Assembly (NCBI RefSeq): GCF_946227985.1
Contig: NZ_CAMKGL010000001.1
Coordinates: 434,001 to 498,000 of the forward strand
DNA from: Serratia quinivorans
Lineage (GTDB): Bacteria; Pseudomonadota; Gammaproteobacteria; Enterobacterales; Enterobacteriaceae
Direction: 5' to 3'
Length of the DNA stretch: 64,000 nt
Shown: in pieces, positions 1 to 8,250 of the stretch
Position numbering within the stretch: the first letter of the stretch is position 1
Layout: each line of letters starts with the position of its first letter
Notes under the pieces: model-generated
What the model saw: only the letters and a program-made list of their open reading frames with translations
What the model was told of the DNA's origin: nothing
Database searches by the model: none
Program-made: the position numbers and the translations under genes

Positions 1-169
1 AGAATCTTAACTGCTCTGACAAACGCTATTGAGCCGCGCACAGCGCGAAAGAGGAAGGGTATAGCGCATTGAAAGCATCAGGGTCAATGCGTGTTTGCAT
101 TGCCCCGCCGCGGCAGAGTGTGATTGGCGTTTTTTTGTGACATTACTGTGACACTAATCACGTCTGTTA

Positions 170-215
170 CCCCTCACCCTGACCCTTTCCTTGGGGAAGA
201 GGGCTGGGTGAGGGG
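170..215. terminator. Long inverted repeat downstream of the thi transporter operon
   Basis: Perfect 10-bp arms (170-179 and 206-215) enclose a second, shorter purine/pyrimidine-rich inverted repeat. It lies about 20 bp beyond the stop of the last gene of the minus-strand thi operon, so it may end that transcript. There is no clear T-run, so a repetitive extragenic palindrome is equally possible. Positions 1-169 hold nothing else I can support. Confidence 0.5.
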
Positions 216-234
216 AACAGGCCAACGCGCGCCC

Positions 235-1170
235 TTAATTCAGCTCCACCGCATACTGCTCTACCGGGGTGATTTTCTTGATCAGCTTATTGTCGAACAG
301 GAACTGTTCATAGGCCTGATAGCGTGGCTTATCCAGCCTGGCCGGGTCACGGGCGAACAGCGGCAGACTGGCCTGCCAGGCCTGTTTGTTCAACTCGGTA
401 TTCAGTTCCGGGTGGGCCTTGGCGAACGCCAGCCAGCTTTCCTGTGGGTGGGCTTGCAGGTAATCGTTGCCTTTTTTCAGCGCCGTGAGGAATTTTTTGA
501 TTTTCGGCTCGCCTACCGCGTCGCGATTGGCGACGATAATCAGTTCGTCGTAGGCCGGAACGCCGTAGTCTTCCACGTTAAACACCACCGGATCCTTGCC
601 CTGCAGCTTTAGCTCCAGCGCCTCGATATTACGATAGCCGCCAATCACCGCATCAACCTGACCTGCCAGCAGGGCGCTGGTCAGTTGGAAATTAACGTTA
701 ATCAACTTACCGTCGTCAGGGTTGAGGTGTTCATGCTTGAACATGGTTGCCAGCGTGGCCTGTTCGATGCCGCTGACCGAGTAACCGATTTTTTTGTCCT
801 TCAGCCCCGCCGGGGTGGTGATGCTTTTATCCAGCGTGATCACGGTATTGAGCGGTGAATTAATCAGGGTACCCACGCGCATCAGCGGCAGGCCCTGATC
901 GGCAAAGAAATGCAGCTGCGGCTGATAGGTGATGGCCAGATCGGCCTGTTTTGCCGCCACCAACCGTGGTGGTAGCGCCGGATCGGAAGGCGGCACAATC
1001 TTGACGTCCAGGCCTTCGGCCTTGAAGGCGCCTATCTGCTCGGCCACCATAATCGGCGCGTGATCGGGGTTGATATACCAGTCGAGCACCAGCGTCAGTT
1101 TTTCTGCGGCGGTGGCTTGCCCGGCCAGCGTGGCGCTGAGCATCAGTCCGCAGAGGGTGTTTTTAATCAT
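235..1170 (-). CDS. thiY: ABC transporter periplasmic binding protein, NMT1/THI5-like (ThiY-type)
   Basis: Periplasmic binding protein of about 311 residues for a thiamin-pyrimidine precursor (HMP or a formylamino-pyrimidine). A signal peptide covers residues 1 to about 22 and ends in an Ala-rich cleavage region (QATAA). The mature start resembles THI5/NMT1 proteins, with a V-L-D-W-Y-I-N-P-D-H pattern. I chose the ATG at 1170 because an AGGGA ribosome site precedes it and the signal peptide starts there. An ATG at 1194 would overlap the permease stop. It is last in a riboswitch-tenA-ATPase-permease-binding protein operon. Function is inferred from family and operon; the exact ligand is not visible. 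Confidence 0.8.
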   Translation of the reverse strand: MIKNTLCGLMLSATLAGQATAAEKLTLVLDWYINPDHAPIMVAEQIGAFKAEGLDVKIVPPSDPALPPRLVAAKQADLAITYQPQLHFFADQGLPLMRVGTLINSPLNTVITLDKSITTPAGLKDKKIGYSVSGIEQATLATMFKHEHLNPDDGKLINVNFQLTSALLAGQVDAVIGGYRNIEALELKLQGKDPVVFNVEDYGVPAYDELIIVANRDAVGEPKIKKFLTALKKGNDYLQAHPQESWLAFAKAHPELNTELNKQAWQASLPLFARDPARLDKPRYQAYEQFLFDNKLIKKITPVEQYAVELN

Positions 1171-1186
1171 TGTGGATCCCTTGTTA

Positions 1187-1954
1187 TCAGTCATTTTCCG
1201 GCGCCCAGTCGATCAGGCGCAGCAGCAGCGCGTCCACCGTCACCCAAAGCAGGACGGTCATCAGCACCAGAATAAACAGCGCGGCAAAACAGACGTCGGT
1301 CTGCATGCGCGCGTTGGCGTTAAGCATCACGTAACCCAGGCCTTCCGCCGAGCCGACCCATTCACCGATGATCGCGCCGATCGGGGCGACGGCGGCGGCC
1401 ATGCGCAGCCCGGAACCAAAGGCCGGCAGTGCCGCCATCAGTCGTACGTGCCGCAGTTGGGCCCAGGGTGAGGCGCGCAGGGTGCGGGCCAGATCGAGAT
1501 AATCGTTATTGACCCGGCGCAGTCCGTCGAAGAAAGCGGAGGTGATCGGGAAGAAGATCACCAACACCGCCATCACCACCTTGGCGCTCATGCCAAAACC
1601 GAACCACAGCACCAACAGCGGGGCCAGTGCAAACACCGGGATTGCCTGACTGGTCAGCACCAGCGGCATGAGCCAGCGTTGCAGCCGCGGGGAATAAATC
1701 ATGCACAGCGCCAGTAGGGTGCCGAGCAACACCCCGGCCAGCAGGCCGCAGGCAATTTCAGCGGCGGTGATCAGCGTGTGGTAACCGAGGTAAGCCCGGT
1801 CGTTCCACAGCGCTTGTGCTACCGCAGAGGGCGAGGGCAGCAGAAAAGCCGGAATATCACCCAGAGTGACCAGTCCCCACAGCAATAGCAGGCCGGCAAA
1901 CACCGTCAGGCTGCGGCGCGTCCGCGACAGACGGCTTTCAATCTGTGGTTTCAT
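1187..1954 (-). CDS. thiX: ABC transporter permease (ThiX/SsuC-type)
   Basis: Inner-membrane permease of 255 residues with about six hydrophobic segments after a short basic N-terminus. The permease signature (EAA loop) lies around residues 180-200 (G-S-G-L-R-M-A-A-A-V-A-P-I-G-A). It belongs to the BPD-transporter group that serves nitrate, sulfonate, taurine and thiamin-precursor systems. Its start overlaps the ATPase stop by 4 bp (ATGA), so the two are translationally coupled. Thiamin-precursor specificity is inferred from the upstream TPP riboswitch and tenA. Confidence 0.8.
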   Translation of the reverse strand: MKPQIESRLSRTRRSLTVFAGLLLLWGLVTLGDIPAFLLPSPSAVAQALWNDRAYLGYHTLITAAEIACGLLAGVLLGTLLALCMIYSPRLQRWLMPLVLTSQAIPVFALAPLLVLWFGFGMSAKVVMAVLVIFFPITSAFFDGLRRVNNDYLDLARTLRASPWAQLRHVRLMAALPAFGSGLRMAAAVAPIGAIIGEWVGSAEGLGYVMLNANARMQTDVCFAALFILVLMTVLLWVTVDALLLRLIDWAPEND

Positions 1955-2706
1955 CCGGCGGCCCTCACCAGTTGCAACAACAGCTCGCTCTGGCTTTTCA
2001 GCAGTTGAGGATCGTCCGGTGCGCGCGGCGGCAAACCTTCGATAACGTGGCTATCGTCAATACCGGCGGGATAGCGGGAAAGCACCAGCAGGCGATGACT
2101 AAGGCGGCAAGCCTCCATCGGGTCATGAGTAATCAGCAACACGGTGTGCTGCGCCAGCAGTTCCGCGGCCAGTTGCTGGATCATGGCGCGGGTGATGGTG
2201 TCCAGCGCCGAGAAAGGCTCATCCATCAGCACAATCGGCTGGCGTTCATACAGGGTACGGGCGATGGCGGCGCGCTGACGCATGCCACCGGACAGCGCAG
2301 CAGGCAAGGCATTGCCATAACCGCCCAGCCCCACGCGTTCCCGCAGATGCTCGGCCCAGGGCCGATCGACCTTCTCACCGCGCAGCCGCGCGCCGAGGCT
2401 GATGTTCTGGTCAATGGTCAGCCACGGATAGAGCAAATCCTTTTGCCCCATATAAGCGATGCGCCCGGCAATCGGCAGGCCATCGCTGCCGATGACCGAA
2501 CCGGATGTGGGTTTTGCCAGCCCGGCAATAATCTTCAACAGGCTGGTTTTGCCCGCACCGCTGGCACCAAGCAGGGCGACAAAACTGCCGCCTGCGATAT
2601 CGAAACTAAGCCGGTCGAGAATCACCCGTTGGCCAAAGCGCAGGGTTAAATCCCGCACCTGAATACCCGGCCGCATGCCATGGTGCTGAGCGTTGCCTAT
2701 ACTCAT
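1951..2706 (-). CDS. thiZ: ABC transporter ATP-binding protein (ThiZ-type)
   Basis: Cytoplasmic ATPase of 251 residues. Visible motifs are Walker A GASGAGKTS, signature LSGGMRQR, Walker B IVLMDEP and the switch His in LLITHD. It resembles the TauB/SsuB group. It overlaps the permease by 4 bp and its start overlaps the tenA stop by 4 bp, so the operon is tightly coupled. The role, energising uptake of a thiamin-pyrimidine precursor, is inferred from the riboswitch and neighbours. Confidence 0.82.
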   Translation of the reverse strand: MSIGNAQHHGMRPGIQVRDLTLRFGQRVILDRLSFDIAGGSFVALLGASGAGKTSLLKIIAGLAKPTSGSVIGSDGLPIAGRIAYMGQKDLLYPWLTIDQNISLGARLRGEKVDRPWAEHLRERVGLGGYGNALPAALSGGMRQRAAIARTLYERQPIVLMDEPFSALDTITRAMIQQLAAELLAQHTVLLITHDPMEACRLSHRLLVLSRYPAGIDDSHVIEGLPPRAPDDPQLLKSQSELLLQLVRAAG

Positions 2707-3383
2707 TGGGCATTCAGCCCCATTTGCCAGAAGGCGGATTCCAGCCGGGTGGCGGTGGTGAAAATCTCAGACAGTTCGCCCAGGCGGCTTTCTGCACCAC
2801 GCTGGCGGCCGACGTTTTCCAGCAGACTGATAGCGGCCTGCACCCCGGTCAGGTAGCCCGGATCGCCATAGTTGCGGATCCACGAGGCATAAGGATTGCC
2901 CTCCATTACCGTGGCAGGGTCGCCCAGCAGCCGCAGGCCAATCTCGGCATAGCCGGCCACGCAGGGCAACAGCGCCGCCAGCAGGTCGAGAGCATCTCCG
3001 GCGTGGCCGATATCGAGCACATAGCGGGTGTAATTGAGGGTTTCTGCTGCTTCTGGCTCGGCGGCAATCTGCGGCTCGCTGAGGCCCCAGTCGGCGCAAT
3101 AGGCCAGATGCAAAGGCAGCTCGGCCACAATCGCATTGAGCGAGGCGGTGGCCGTACGCATCTCCGGCAGGGTGCGCAGTTTGCTGACCAGCAGGGCGTA
3201 GGCGCGGGCAAAGTGGATCAGGAACAGATAGTCCTGGGTCAGATAGCGGCGAAAAGCAGGTTCGGGCAGCGTACCGGCGGCCAGTTGTTGAATAAAGGGA
3301 TGAGCGACATAGTCCTGCCAGTGGCTACCGGCGCGCAGGCGCAGTTGTCCGTAGAGACCGTCGTTGAATTGGGGAGTAAACAT
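2703..3383 (-). CDS. tenA: TenA family aminopyrimidine aminohydrolase / thiaminase II
   Basis: All-helical enzyme of 226 residues, the usual TenA length. TenA hydrolyses 4-amino-5-aminomethyl-2-methylpyrimidine, or thiamin, to HMP in thiamin salvage. The expected residues are visible: the QDY motif with Asp51, the nucleophile Cys141 in L-P-C-V-A-G-Y-A-E, and a C-terminal Glu in the R-L-E-S-A-F-W region. It is the first gene after the TPP riboswitch and overlaps the ATPase gene by 4 bp. Linkage to a dedicated transporter points to salvage of degraded thiamin (B. subtilis ThiXYZ/YlmB-like logic). Confidence 0.9.
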   Translation of the reverse strand: MFTPQFNDGLYGQLRLRAGSHWQDYVAHPFIQQLAAGTLPEPAFRRYLTQDYLFLIHFARAYALLVSKLRTLPEMRTATASLNAIVAELPLHLAYCADWGLSEPQIAAEPEAAETLNYTRYVLDIGHAGDALDLLAALLPCVAGYAEIGLRLLGDPATVMEGNPYASWIRNYGDPGYLTGVQAAISLLENVGRQRGAESRLGELSEIFTTATRLESAFWQMGLNAQ

Positions 3384-3462
3384 GGGACCTCCAAAAGTGA
3401 GTGGAGATCCGGGCGCGCTGAGGTATGAACAGGCAATGACCGATAGCGTTATTGCCGACCCG

Positions 3463-3545
3463 TCCCTTCGCTGGCATGACCCAGATCAGGTTCAAAGGGT
3501 TCGGCTTGCGCCATCTCAGCCCATTACAGGACACCCCTCGGAGGA
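3463..3545 (-). promoter_or_regulatory. TPP riboswitch (THI box) upstream of tenA
   Basis: Read on the minus strand, the conserved THI-box blocks appear in order: GGGGTGTCC, GGGCTGAGATGG, AACCCTTTGAACCTGATC, then GGGTCATGCCAGCGAAGGGA. These are the P1-P5 core elements that bind thiamin pyrophosphate. The aptamer ends about 80 bp before the tenA start, leaving room for an expression platform. TPP binding is expected to switch off tenA and the transporter. The rest of the gap up to the next gene at 3719 shows nothing else I can support. Confidence 0.93.
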
Positions 3546-3718
3546 GCCTGTTATACGATATTTACTTTTTGATTACAATGCTTGGACGGGGGGAAGCCTG
3601 GAGGATTTTCTCTGCCAAAAACGGTTCGTTTAGTGCGGTCGAAGACAATTTTTCTGGCCTGATAGAGGGCATGTTTGTCACTGTAATCCGGTCATGATTG
3701 AACCTAAGGACACAACCC

Positions 3719-4741
3719 ATGAAGAAGATTGGATTTCTCTCTTTTGGCCACTGGACGCCTTCGTCACAGTCCGGCACCCGCTCGGCTGGCGATGCACTGT
3801 TGCAATCCATCGATCTTGCCGTCGCGGCAGAAGAGCTGGGGGCGGACGGGGCCTATTTCCGCGTACACCACTTCGCGCGCCAACTTGGCTCGCCATTTCC
3901 GCTGTTGGCCGCCATCGGTGCCAAAACCCAGCGCATTGAAATCGGTACCGGCGTGATCGACATGCGTTATGAAAACCCGCTGTATATGGTTGAAGACGCC
4001 GGAGCCGCCGACCTGATTTCAGGCGGACGCCTGCAGCTTGGCATCAGCCGCGGTTCTCCCGAGCAGGTGATTGATGGCTGGCGTTACTTTGGTTACACGC
4101 CTGCCGACGGCGAAACCGAAGCCGATATGGCCCGCCGCCACACCGAAGTGCTGCTGGACGCACTGCGTGGCGAAGGTTTCGCCGAACCTAACCCGCAGCC
4201 AATGTTCCCTAATCCTCCCGGCCTGCTGCGCGTTGAACCCTTCTCCGCCGGCCTGCGGGATCGCATCTGGTGGGGGGCCAGCTCTGACGCCACGGCAGTG
4301 TGGGCCGCGAAGCTGGGGATGAACCTGCAAAGCTCGACGCTGAAAAACGACGAGACCGGCGAGCCGTTCCACGTGCAGCAGGCCAAACAGATCCGCGCTT
4401 ACCGCGAGGCCTGGAAGCTGGCAGGGCATAAACGAGAGCCACGGGTATCGGTCAGCCGCAGCATCTTTGCGCTGATGGATCAGCGGGACCGCAACTATTT
4501 TGGCAATAGCGGGCAGGAAGGCGATCAGGTGGGCTATATCGGCGATCAGACTCGGGCGATATTCGGCCGCAGCTATGCCGCCGAGCCGGAGCTGTTGATC
4601 AAACAGCTGGCGCAGGACGAAGCCATTGCCGAAGCGGACACCTTGCTGTTGACCGTGCCGAACCAGTTGGGCGTTGAGTATAACGCCCATGTGATTGAGT
4701 CGATCCTGAAACATATTGCACCGGCGCTGGACTGGCGCTGA
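3719..4741 (+). CDS. LLM-class (luciferase-like) flavin-dependent monooxygenase
   Basis: About 340 residues of the bacterial-luciferase / F420-FMN TIM-barrel family. The start K-K-I-G-F-L-S-F-G-H-W forms the first beta strand, and the family pattern R-x-E-I-G-T-G-V-I-D-M-R-Y-E-N-P-L follows near residue 80. I chose the ATG at 3719 (AAGGA 8 bp upstream) over a TTG at 3698. It stands alone between the riboswitch and an AT-rich island. Such proteins are FMNH2-dependent monooxygenases, but the substrate cannot be read from sequence. Confidence 0.8.
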   Translation: MKKIGFLSFGHWTPSSQSGTRSAGDALLQSIDLAVAAEELGADGAYFRVHHFARQLGSPFPLLAAIGAKTQRIEIGTGVIDMRYENPLYMVEDAGAADLISGGRLQLGISRGSPEQVIDGWRYFGYTPADGETEADMARRHTEVLLDALRGEGFAEPNPQPMFPNPPGLLRVEPFSAGLRDRIWWGASSDATAVWAAKLGMNLQSSTLKNDETGEPFHVQQAKQIRAYREAWKLAGHKREPRVSVSRSIFALMDQRDRNYFGNSGQEGDQVGYIGDQTRAIFGRSYAAEPELLIKQLAQDEAIAEADTLLLTVPNQLGVEYNAHVIESILKHIAPALDWR

Positions 4742-4932
4742 GAGAACGCAAGATGACGCGAGGCCAGGAAAATGTCGATGATAAATGATACACAGCAAAA
4801 GTCTGTTTAGGGATCCTGAAACGGGAGCGTTTAAATAAAACTTATCTGGTGGGTTCCGACTTCACCGATATCTCCTGCTATCAGGGGGAGCTCCATAATA
4901 TCACTGTTGAACATTTTTCATTGAAATAGACA

Positions 4933-4969
4933 AAATGGCTATCACTGACGTGAAGAGTGATAGCCATTT
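4933..4969. terminator. Strong 14-bp stem terminator, probably bidirectional
   Basis: Perfect 14-bp inverted repeat (4933-4946 and 4956-4969) with a 9-nt loop. A T-rich run follows on the plus strand, and TTTTG follows on the minus strand. It sits between the plus-strand monooxygenase and the minus-strand lipoprotein and overlaps the edge of the latter, so it can end both. Confidence 0.75.
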
Positions 4970-4971
4970 CT

Positions 4972-5367
4972 TTATTTTTTGTTGATTTTTAGCCTGTTGT
5001 TTTCATCCTGTGATAGAGAAAAACGTGTAGCGAAAGTTCGCTCGCTATTAGTATCACTCTTTTCAAGGCTATAATACACAGTGTAGGTGTTTTCAGGTTC
5101 GAATTTAAATCCGAATATAGGGAGGCATTCTCCTTTTACAGCAATGGGTCTCGTCACTGGATCAGCAAATGTCTTAAAAAAACGTTGCCCTGATTCACTA
5201 TAGAGTTGCACCGATGTGATATATTTCCAGTCATTTTGTGCCGTTGAAATGCAAATGTCACTACCTTTTATGGTTACTTGTGCAGGATGCTCAACGACCA
5301 TTGGGTCTTGATGTGCGGGGCAACCAGTCAAAAGTAATGTGATTATGAATACTATGATTTTTTTCAT
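4972..5367 (-). CDS. Small periplasmic lipoprotein, putative immunity protein
   Basis: 131 residues with a lipoprotein signal peptide: basic M-K-K-I, a hydrophobic run, and lipobox L-L-T-G-C with Cys16. The mature part looks like a small beta-rich domain with two further Cys (in DICIS and GECLP). It lies 6 bp after the HExxH protein gene, so the two form an operon. NCBI-style families of putative T6SS immunity periplasmic lipoproteins have this size and placement; that link is from memory. Codon and base use are clearly more AT-rich than the flanks, suggesting transfer. Immunity is an inference. Confidence 0.65.
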   Translation of the reverse strand: MKKIIVFIITLLLTGCPAHQDPMVVEHPAQVTIKGSDICISTAQNDWKYITSVQLYSESGQRFFKTFADPVTRPIAVKGECLPIFGFKFEPENTYTVYYSLEKSDTNSERTFATRFSLSQDENNRLKINKK

Positions 5368-5373
5368 AAATAT

Positions 5374-5922
5374 TTATCTATGACGTGTAATTGTTTTTTT
5401 GTAAAGAGATGGAATGTCCCGCATGTCATTTATACCGCGATATTTTCCCAACCTGTTTGGATGCTGATAAAATCGCCATGTCTCAATTCCGTAGGTCAAT
5501 AGCAACCAGTAGTCTGCAAGTATAGATGCTTGCTGTTCAAGAGAATAATCTACCAACCTCTCTTTATCCAGTCGGTATGTATAATTAGCCGCCCAGCTCA
5601 ATGAACCCCGCAGCCTAACCCATTGCCCGCTTTGGTGCTGCCAAACATGGCCAAGTTCATGGATAAATACATATTTACTTTCAACGTTGACAGTCAGGGA
5701 TGAGAAATCAGGTGCGTATCCTTCTTTTCTGAACCATATTTCACCATTCGGGCTCATTGCGAAGTTTGGCTTTTGAAGCTTGAAAGGGAGGTAACTATCA
5801 CAATGTACCCAGACTCGACTATATACAATCGAATCTCCGTACACTCGATGAGCCATAGCTATCTCACCTTGGGTCATCAGACGTAATGTTCCTTCTTTTA
5901 CCTGCATAGTGTTATCTGGCAT
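5374..5922 (-). CDS. HExxH zinc metallopeptidase-like protein, putative orphan secreted effector
   Basis: 182 residues with no signal peptide or membrane segment. The zinc-peptidase motif HELGHVWQ is at residues 88-95. It resembles short Rhs/VgrG-associated proteins carrying H-E-x-G-H-x-W-Q. I chose the ATG at 5922 because AAGGA lies 8 bp upstream, rather than the TTG at 5928. No vgrG, hcp, PAAR or rhs gene is nearby, so it would have to be exported by apparatus encoded elsewhere. With the downstream lipoprotein it looks like an effector/immunity pair. AT-rich composition contrasts with both sides. Activity and toxicity are inferred only. Confidence 0.62.
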   Translation of the reverse strand: MPDNTMQVKEGTLRLMTQGEIAMAHRVYGDSIVYSRVWVHCDSYLPFKLQKPNFAMSPNGEIWFRKEGYAPDFSSLTVNVESKYVFIHELGHVWQHQSGQWVRLRGSLSWAANYTYRLDKERLVDYSLEQQASILADYWLLLTYGIETWRFYQHPNRLGKYRGINDMRDIPSLYKKTITRHR

Positions 5923-6072
5923 CAACAAAATCCTTTTGTTAATAGTAAAGCTGGATTGTATAGGTTGTTTTTTGTGCAGTCCAATTCGCAGATCACGCTA
6001 TCGAAAGGCAAGTATGGGAATGATATAAAAGAGCGCTATTGACTTATTTTGATCATTTTGTATTTTAAGGCC

Positions 6073-7047
6073 ATGCACAACTTTCTGATTATCGTCCCCG
6101 AAGGGGGCATGTTATTTGAGTCGGCAGGCATCGCCGACATCCTGATGCAAGCCAACCGCTTGAGGCCCAACGACGCTCCACTCTACCGGATGTCGATCGT
6201 CACCACCCAATCTCACCGGGTGGTGCATGGGTCGTCCGGCTTGAATCTGTTGGCCGATCATCGTCTTTCGGATCTCGACCCTGAGCAGGAACGCGACACC
6301 ATCATCGTGACCGGAAAAGGGGCGACCGAAGCAGAAAGTGCCTATGTTGTCGACTGGCTACGGCGTGCCGCACCCCAGGCGCGGCGTATTGCGTCGGTTT
6401 GCGGCGGGGCGTTGCTGCTGGCCGAAGCCGGTTTGCTGGATGGACGCCGGGCGACCACCCATTGGCGATTGCTGGAAACCTTGCAGGCTCGTTTCCCAAA
6501 AGTGCAGGTCGAAAATGGGCCGTTGTACGTGCAGGATGGTTGCGTCTGGACTTCCGGCGGGGTCAGTTCCGGTTTCGATCTCACCCTGGCGCTGGTGGAA
6601 GATGACTATGGTTTTGTGCAGGCACGCGAAGTGGCGCAAGATCTGGTGATGTTCCTGCGTCGGCCTGGCGGACAGGCGCAGTTCAGCCGTTATCCTTTAA
6701 ATCAGGCTAAAACGCCGGGTCCAATCCGCGATCTTCAGTCGTGGATCCTGGAGAATCTGGCAGCGGACCTTTCCGTTGAGCAGTTGGCGGAACGGGTCGC
6801 CATGAGTCCGCGTAATTTTACCCGGGTGTTCACGCGAGAGACCGGGATCTCCCCCGCCAAATTTGTCGAAGAAGGGCGTTTATATCTTGCCCGGCAACGC
6901 CTGGAGCAGAGTGCTGAAGGTATTGAGCAAATCGCCATCAGCTGCGGGTTTGGCAATGGCCTCAATCTGCGGCGCGTTTTTGAGCGGCATTTGCAACTTT
7001 CACCTACCGAGTATCGCGAGCGTTTTCATTCCCGCATGTTGGCCTAA
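6073..7047 (+). CDS. GlxA-family transcriptional regulator (DJ-1/PfpI domain + AraC HTH)
   Basis: 324 residues. Residues 1 to about 190 form a DJ-1/PfpI amidotransferase-like domain with the nucleophile-elbow pattern S-V-C-G-G-A (Cys110). Residues from about 225 carry two AraC-type helix-turn-helix units (M-S-P-R-N-F-T-R-V-F-T-R-E-T and I-A-I-S-C-G-F). I start it at the ATG at 6073, where the domain begins; a TTG at 6049 would add eight residues. It ends about 80 bp before the co-directional GAPDH gene and may control it. The inducer is unknown. Confidence 0.85.
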   Translation: MHNFLIIVPEGGMLFESAGIADILMQANRLRPNDAPLYRMSIVTTQSHRVVHGSSGLNLLADHRLSDLDPEQERDTIIVTGKGATEAESAYVVDWLRRAAPQARRIASVCGGALLLAEAGLLDGRRATTHWRLLETLQARFPKVQVENGPLYVQDGCVWTSGGVSSGFDLTLALVEDDYGFVQAREVAQDLVMFLRRPGGQAQFSRYPLNQAKTPGPIRDLQSWILENLAADLSVEQLAERVAMSPRNFTRVFTRETGISPAKFVEEGRLYLARQRLEQSAEGIEQIAISCGFGNGLNLRRVFERHLQLSPTEYRERFHSRMLA

Positions 7048-7125
7048 ATTGATCTATAAACGTCATTTACGACACATCTCCCTCGGTTTAGATTGGTGAC
7101 AGAGCCAATAATGAAGGAGTAGATC

Positions 7126-8136
7126 ATGGTCAAAGTAGGCATTAATGGATTCGGCAGGATCGGCAGGAACGTGTTGCGTGCTGCATTGGGTCGCAGCGAC
7201 TTTCAAGTGGTGGCAATCAATGATTTGACCGACAGCAAAACCCTGGCGCATCTGCTGAAATACGATTCGCTGTCGGGCACTCTGGCAGCCAGTGTCGAAG
7301 CCGGTGAGAACCAGTTGTTGCTCGATGGTCGGCCGATTCATGTTTTCTCCGAAAGAGATCCGGCTGCCATCCCATGGAGCAGCGTGGGTGTTGAGGTGGT
7401 GATTGAGGCGACGGGCTTCTTCACCGACAAAGCCAAGGCCGAAGTGCACATCACCAAAGGCGGCGCCAAGCGAGTCATTATCTCGGCACCGGGCAAGGAC
7501 GATGACATTACGGTGGTGCTGGGGGTTAACCATCAGCAATACGATCCGGCCAAACATTTTGTGGTCAGCAACGGCAGCTGTACCACTAACGGCCTGGCCC
7601 CTGCCGCTCAGGTATTGCACCAGGCTTTCGGTATTGAATACGGCCTGATGAATACCACCCATGCCTACACCAACAGCCAGGCATTGCATGACCAGCCGGA
7701 AAAAGACCTGCGCGGTGCCCGTGCCGCAGCGGAGTCGATTGTGCCTTATTCCAGCGGCGCCGCTAAAGCGCTCGGCAAGGTGATCCCTGAACTGGACGGT
7801 CGCCTGACCGGTTACTCGCTGCGGGTGCCGGTACCGGTAGTGTCTATCGTGGACTTAACGGTGACGCTGAAACGTGAAGTGACGACCGAAGAGATCAACG
7901 CGGCTTTCCGCCAGGCCGCCGAATCCGGTCCTCTCAAGGATATTCTGGGTTACAGCGATGCGCCTTTGGTGTCCAGCGATTATAGAGGCGACCCGCGTTC
8001 GTCGGTGATTGATGGGCTTTCCACGCTGGTGATTGGTGGTAATTTGGTCAAGATCCTCGCCTGGTACGACAACGAGTGGGGGTTCTCTAACCGGCTGGTG
8101 GATCTGGCGGTTCTGATGGAAAAACGCGGTTTGTAG
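7126..8136 (+). CDS. gap: Type I glyceraldehyde-3-phosphate dehydrogenase, divergent paralogue
   Basis: 336 residues, full length. The NAD-binding start is V-G-I-N-G-F-G-R-I-G-R, with N-D-L-T-D near residue 32 as in Bacillus-type enzymes. The catalytic Cys152 is in S-N-G-S-C-T-T-N-G and the partner His179 in T-T-H-A-Y-T-N. The usual motif is A-S-C-T-T-N-C, so this copy has Gly before Ser-Cys and Gly in place of the second Cys. The C-terminal W-Y-D-N-E-W-G-F-S block is intact, so it should be active. Placement beside a GlxA regulator suggests a conditional second GAPDH rather than the housekeeping gapA. Confidence 0.85.
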   Translation: MVKVGINGFGRIGRNVLRAALGRSDFQVVAINDLTDSKTLAHLLKYDSLSGTLAASVEAGENQLLLDGRPIHVFSERDPAAIPWSSVGVEVVIEATGFFTDKAKAEVHITKGGAKRVIISAPGKDDDITVVLGVNHQQYDPAKHFVVSNGSCTTNGLAPAAQVLHQAFGIEYGLMNTTHAYTNSQALHDQPEKDLRGARAAAESIVPYSSGAAKALGKVIPELDGRLTGYSLRVPVPVVSIVDLTVTLKREVTTEEINAAFRQAAESGPLKDILGYSDAPLVSSDYRGDPRSSVIDGLSTLVIGGNLVKILAWYDNEWGFSNRLVDLAVLMEKRGL

Positions 8137-8140
8137 AAGA

Positions 8141-8213
8141 GTAGGGGCGCTGCATGCTGCGCCCTATAGCATAATCAATGGGTTAAATCGGGTCGAACAT
8201 GTTCGACCCCTAC
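8141..8213. repeat. Nested palindromic intergenic repeat (REP/BIME-like)
   Basis: A 73-bp element bounded by inverted GTAGGGG / CCCCTAC ends. It holds a near-perfect palindrome centred on TGCATG (about 8142-8166) and a perfect 20-bp palindrome at 8190-8209. It lies just after the GAPDH stop, between convergent genes. The shape suggests a REP-type mobile palindrome that may also stop transcription. I saw no second copy in this window. Confidence 0.6.
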
Positions 8214-8250
8214 TGGTTTAGCCCTTAAACAGATTTGCTAGCAGTCTGAA

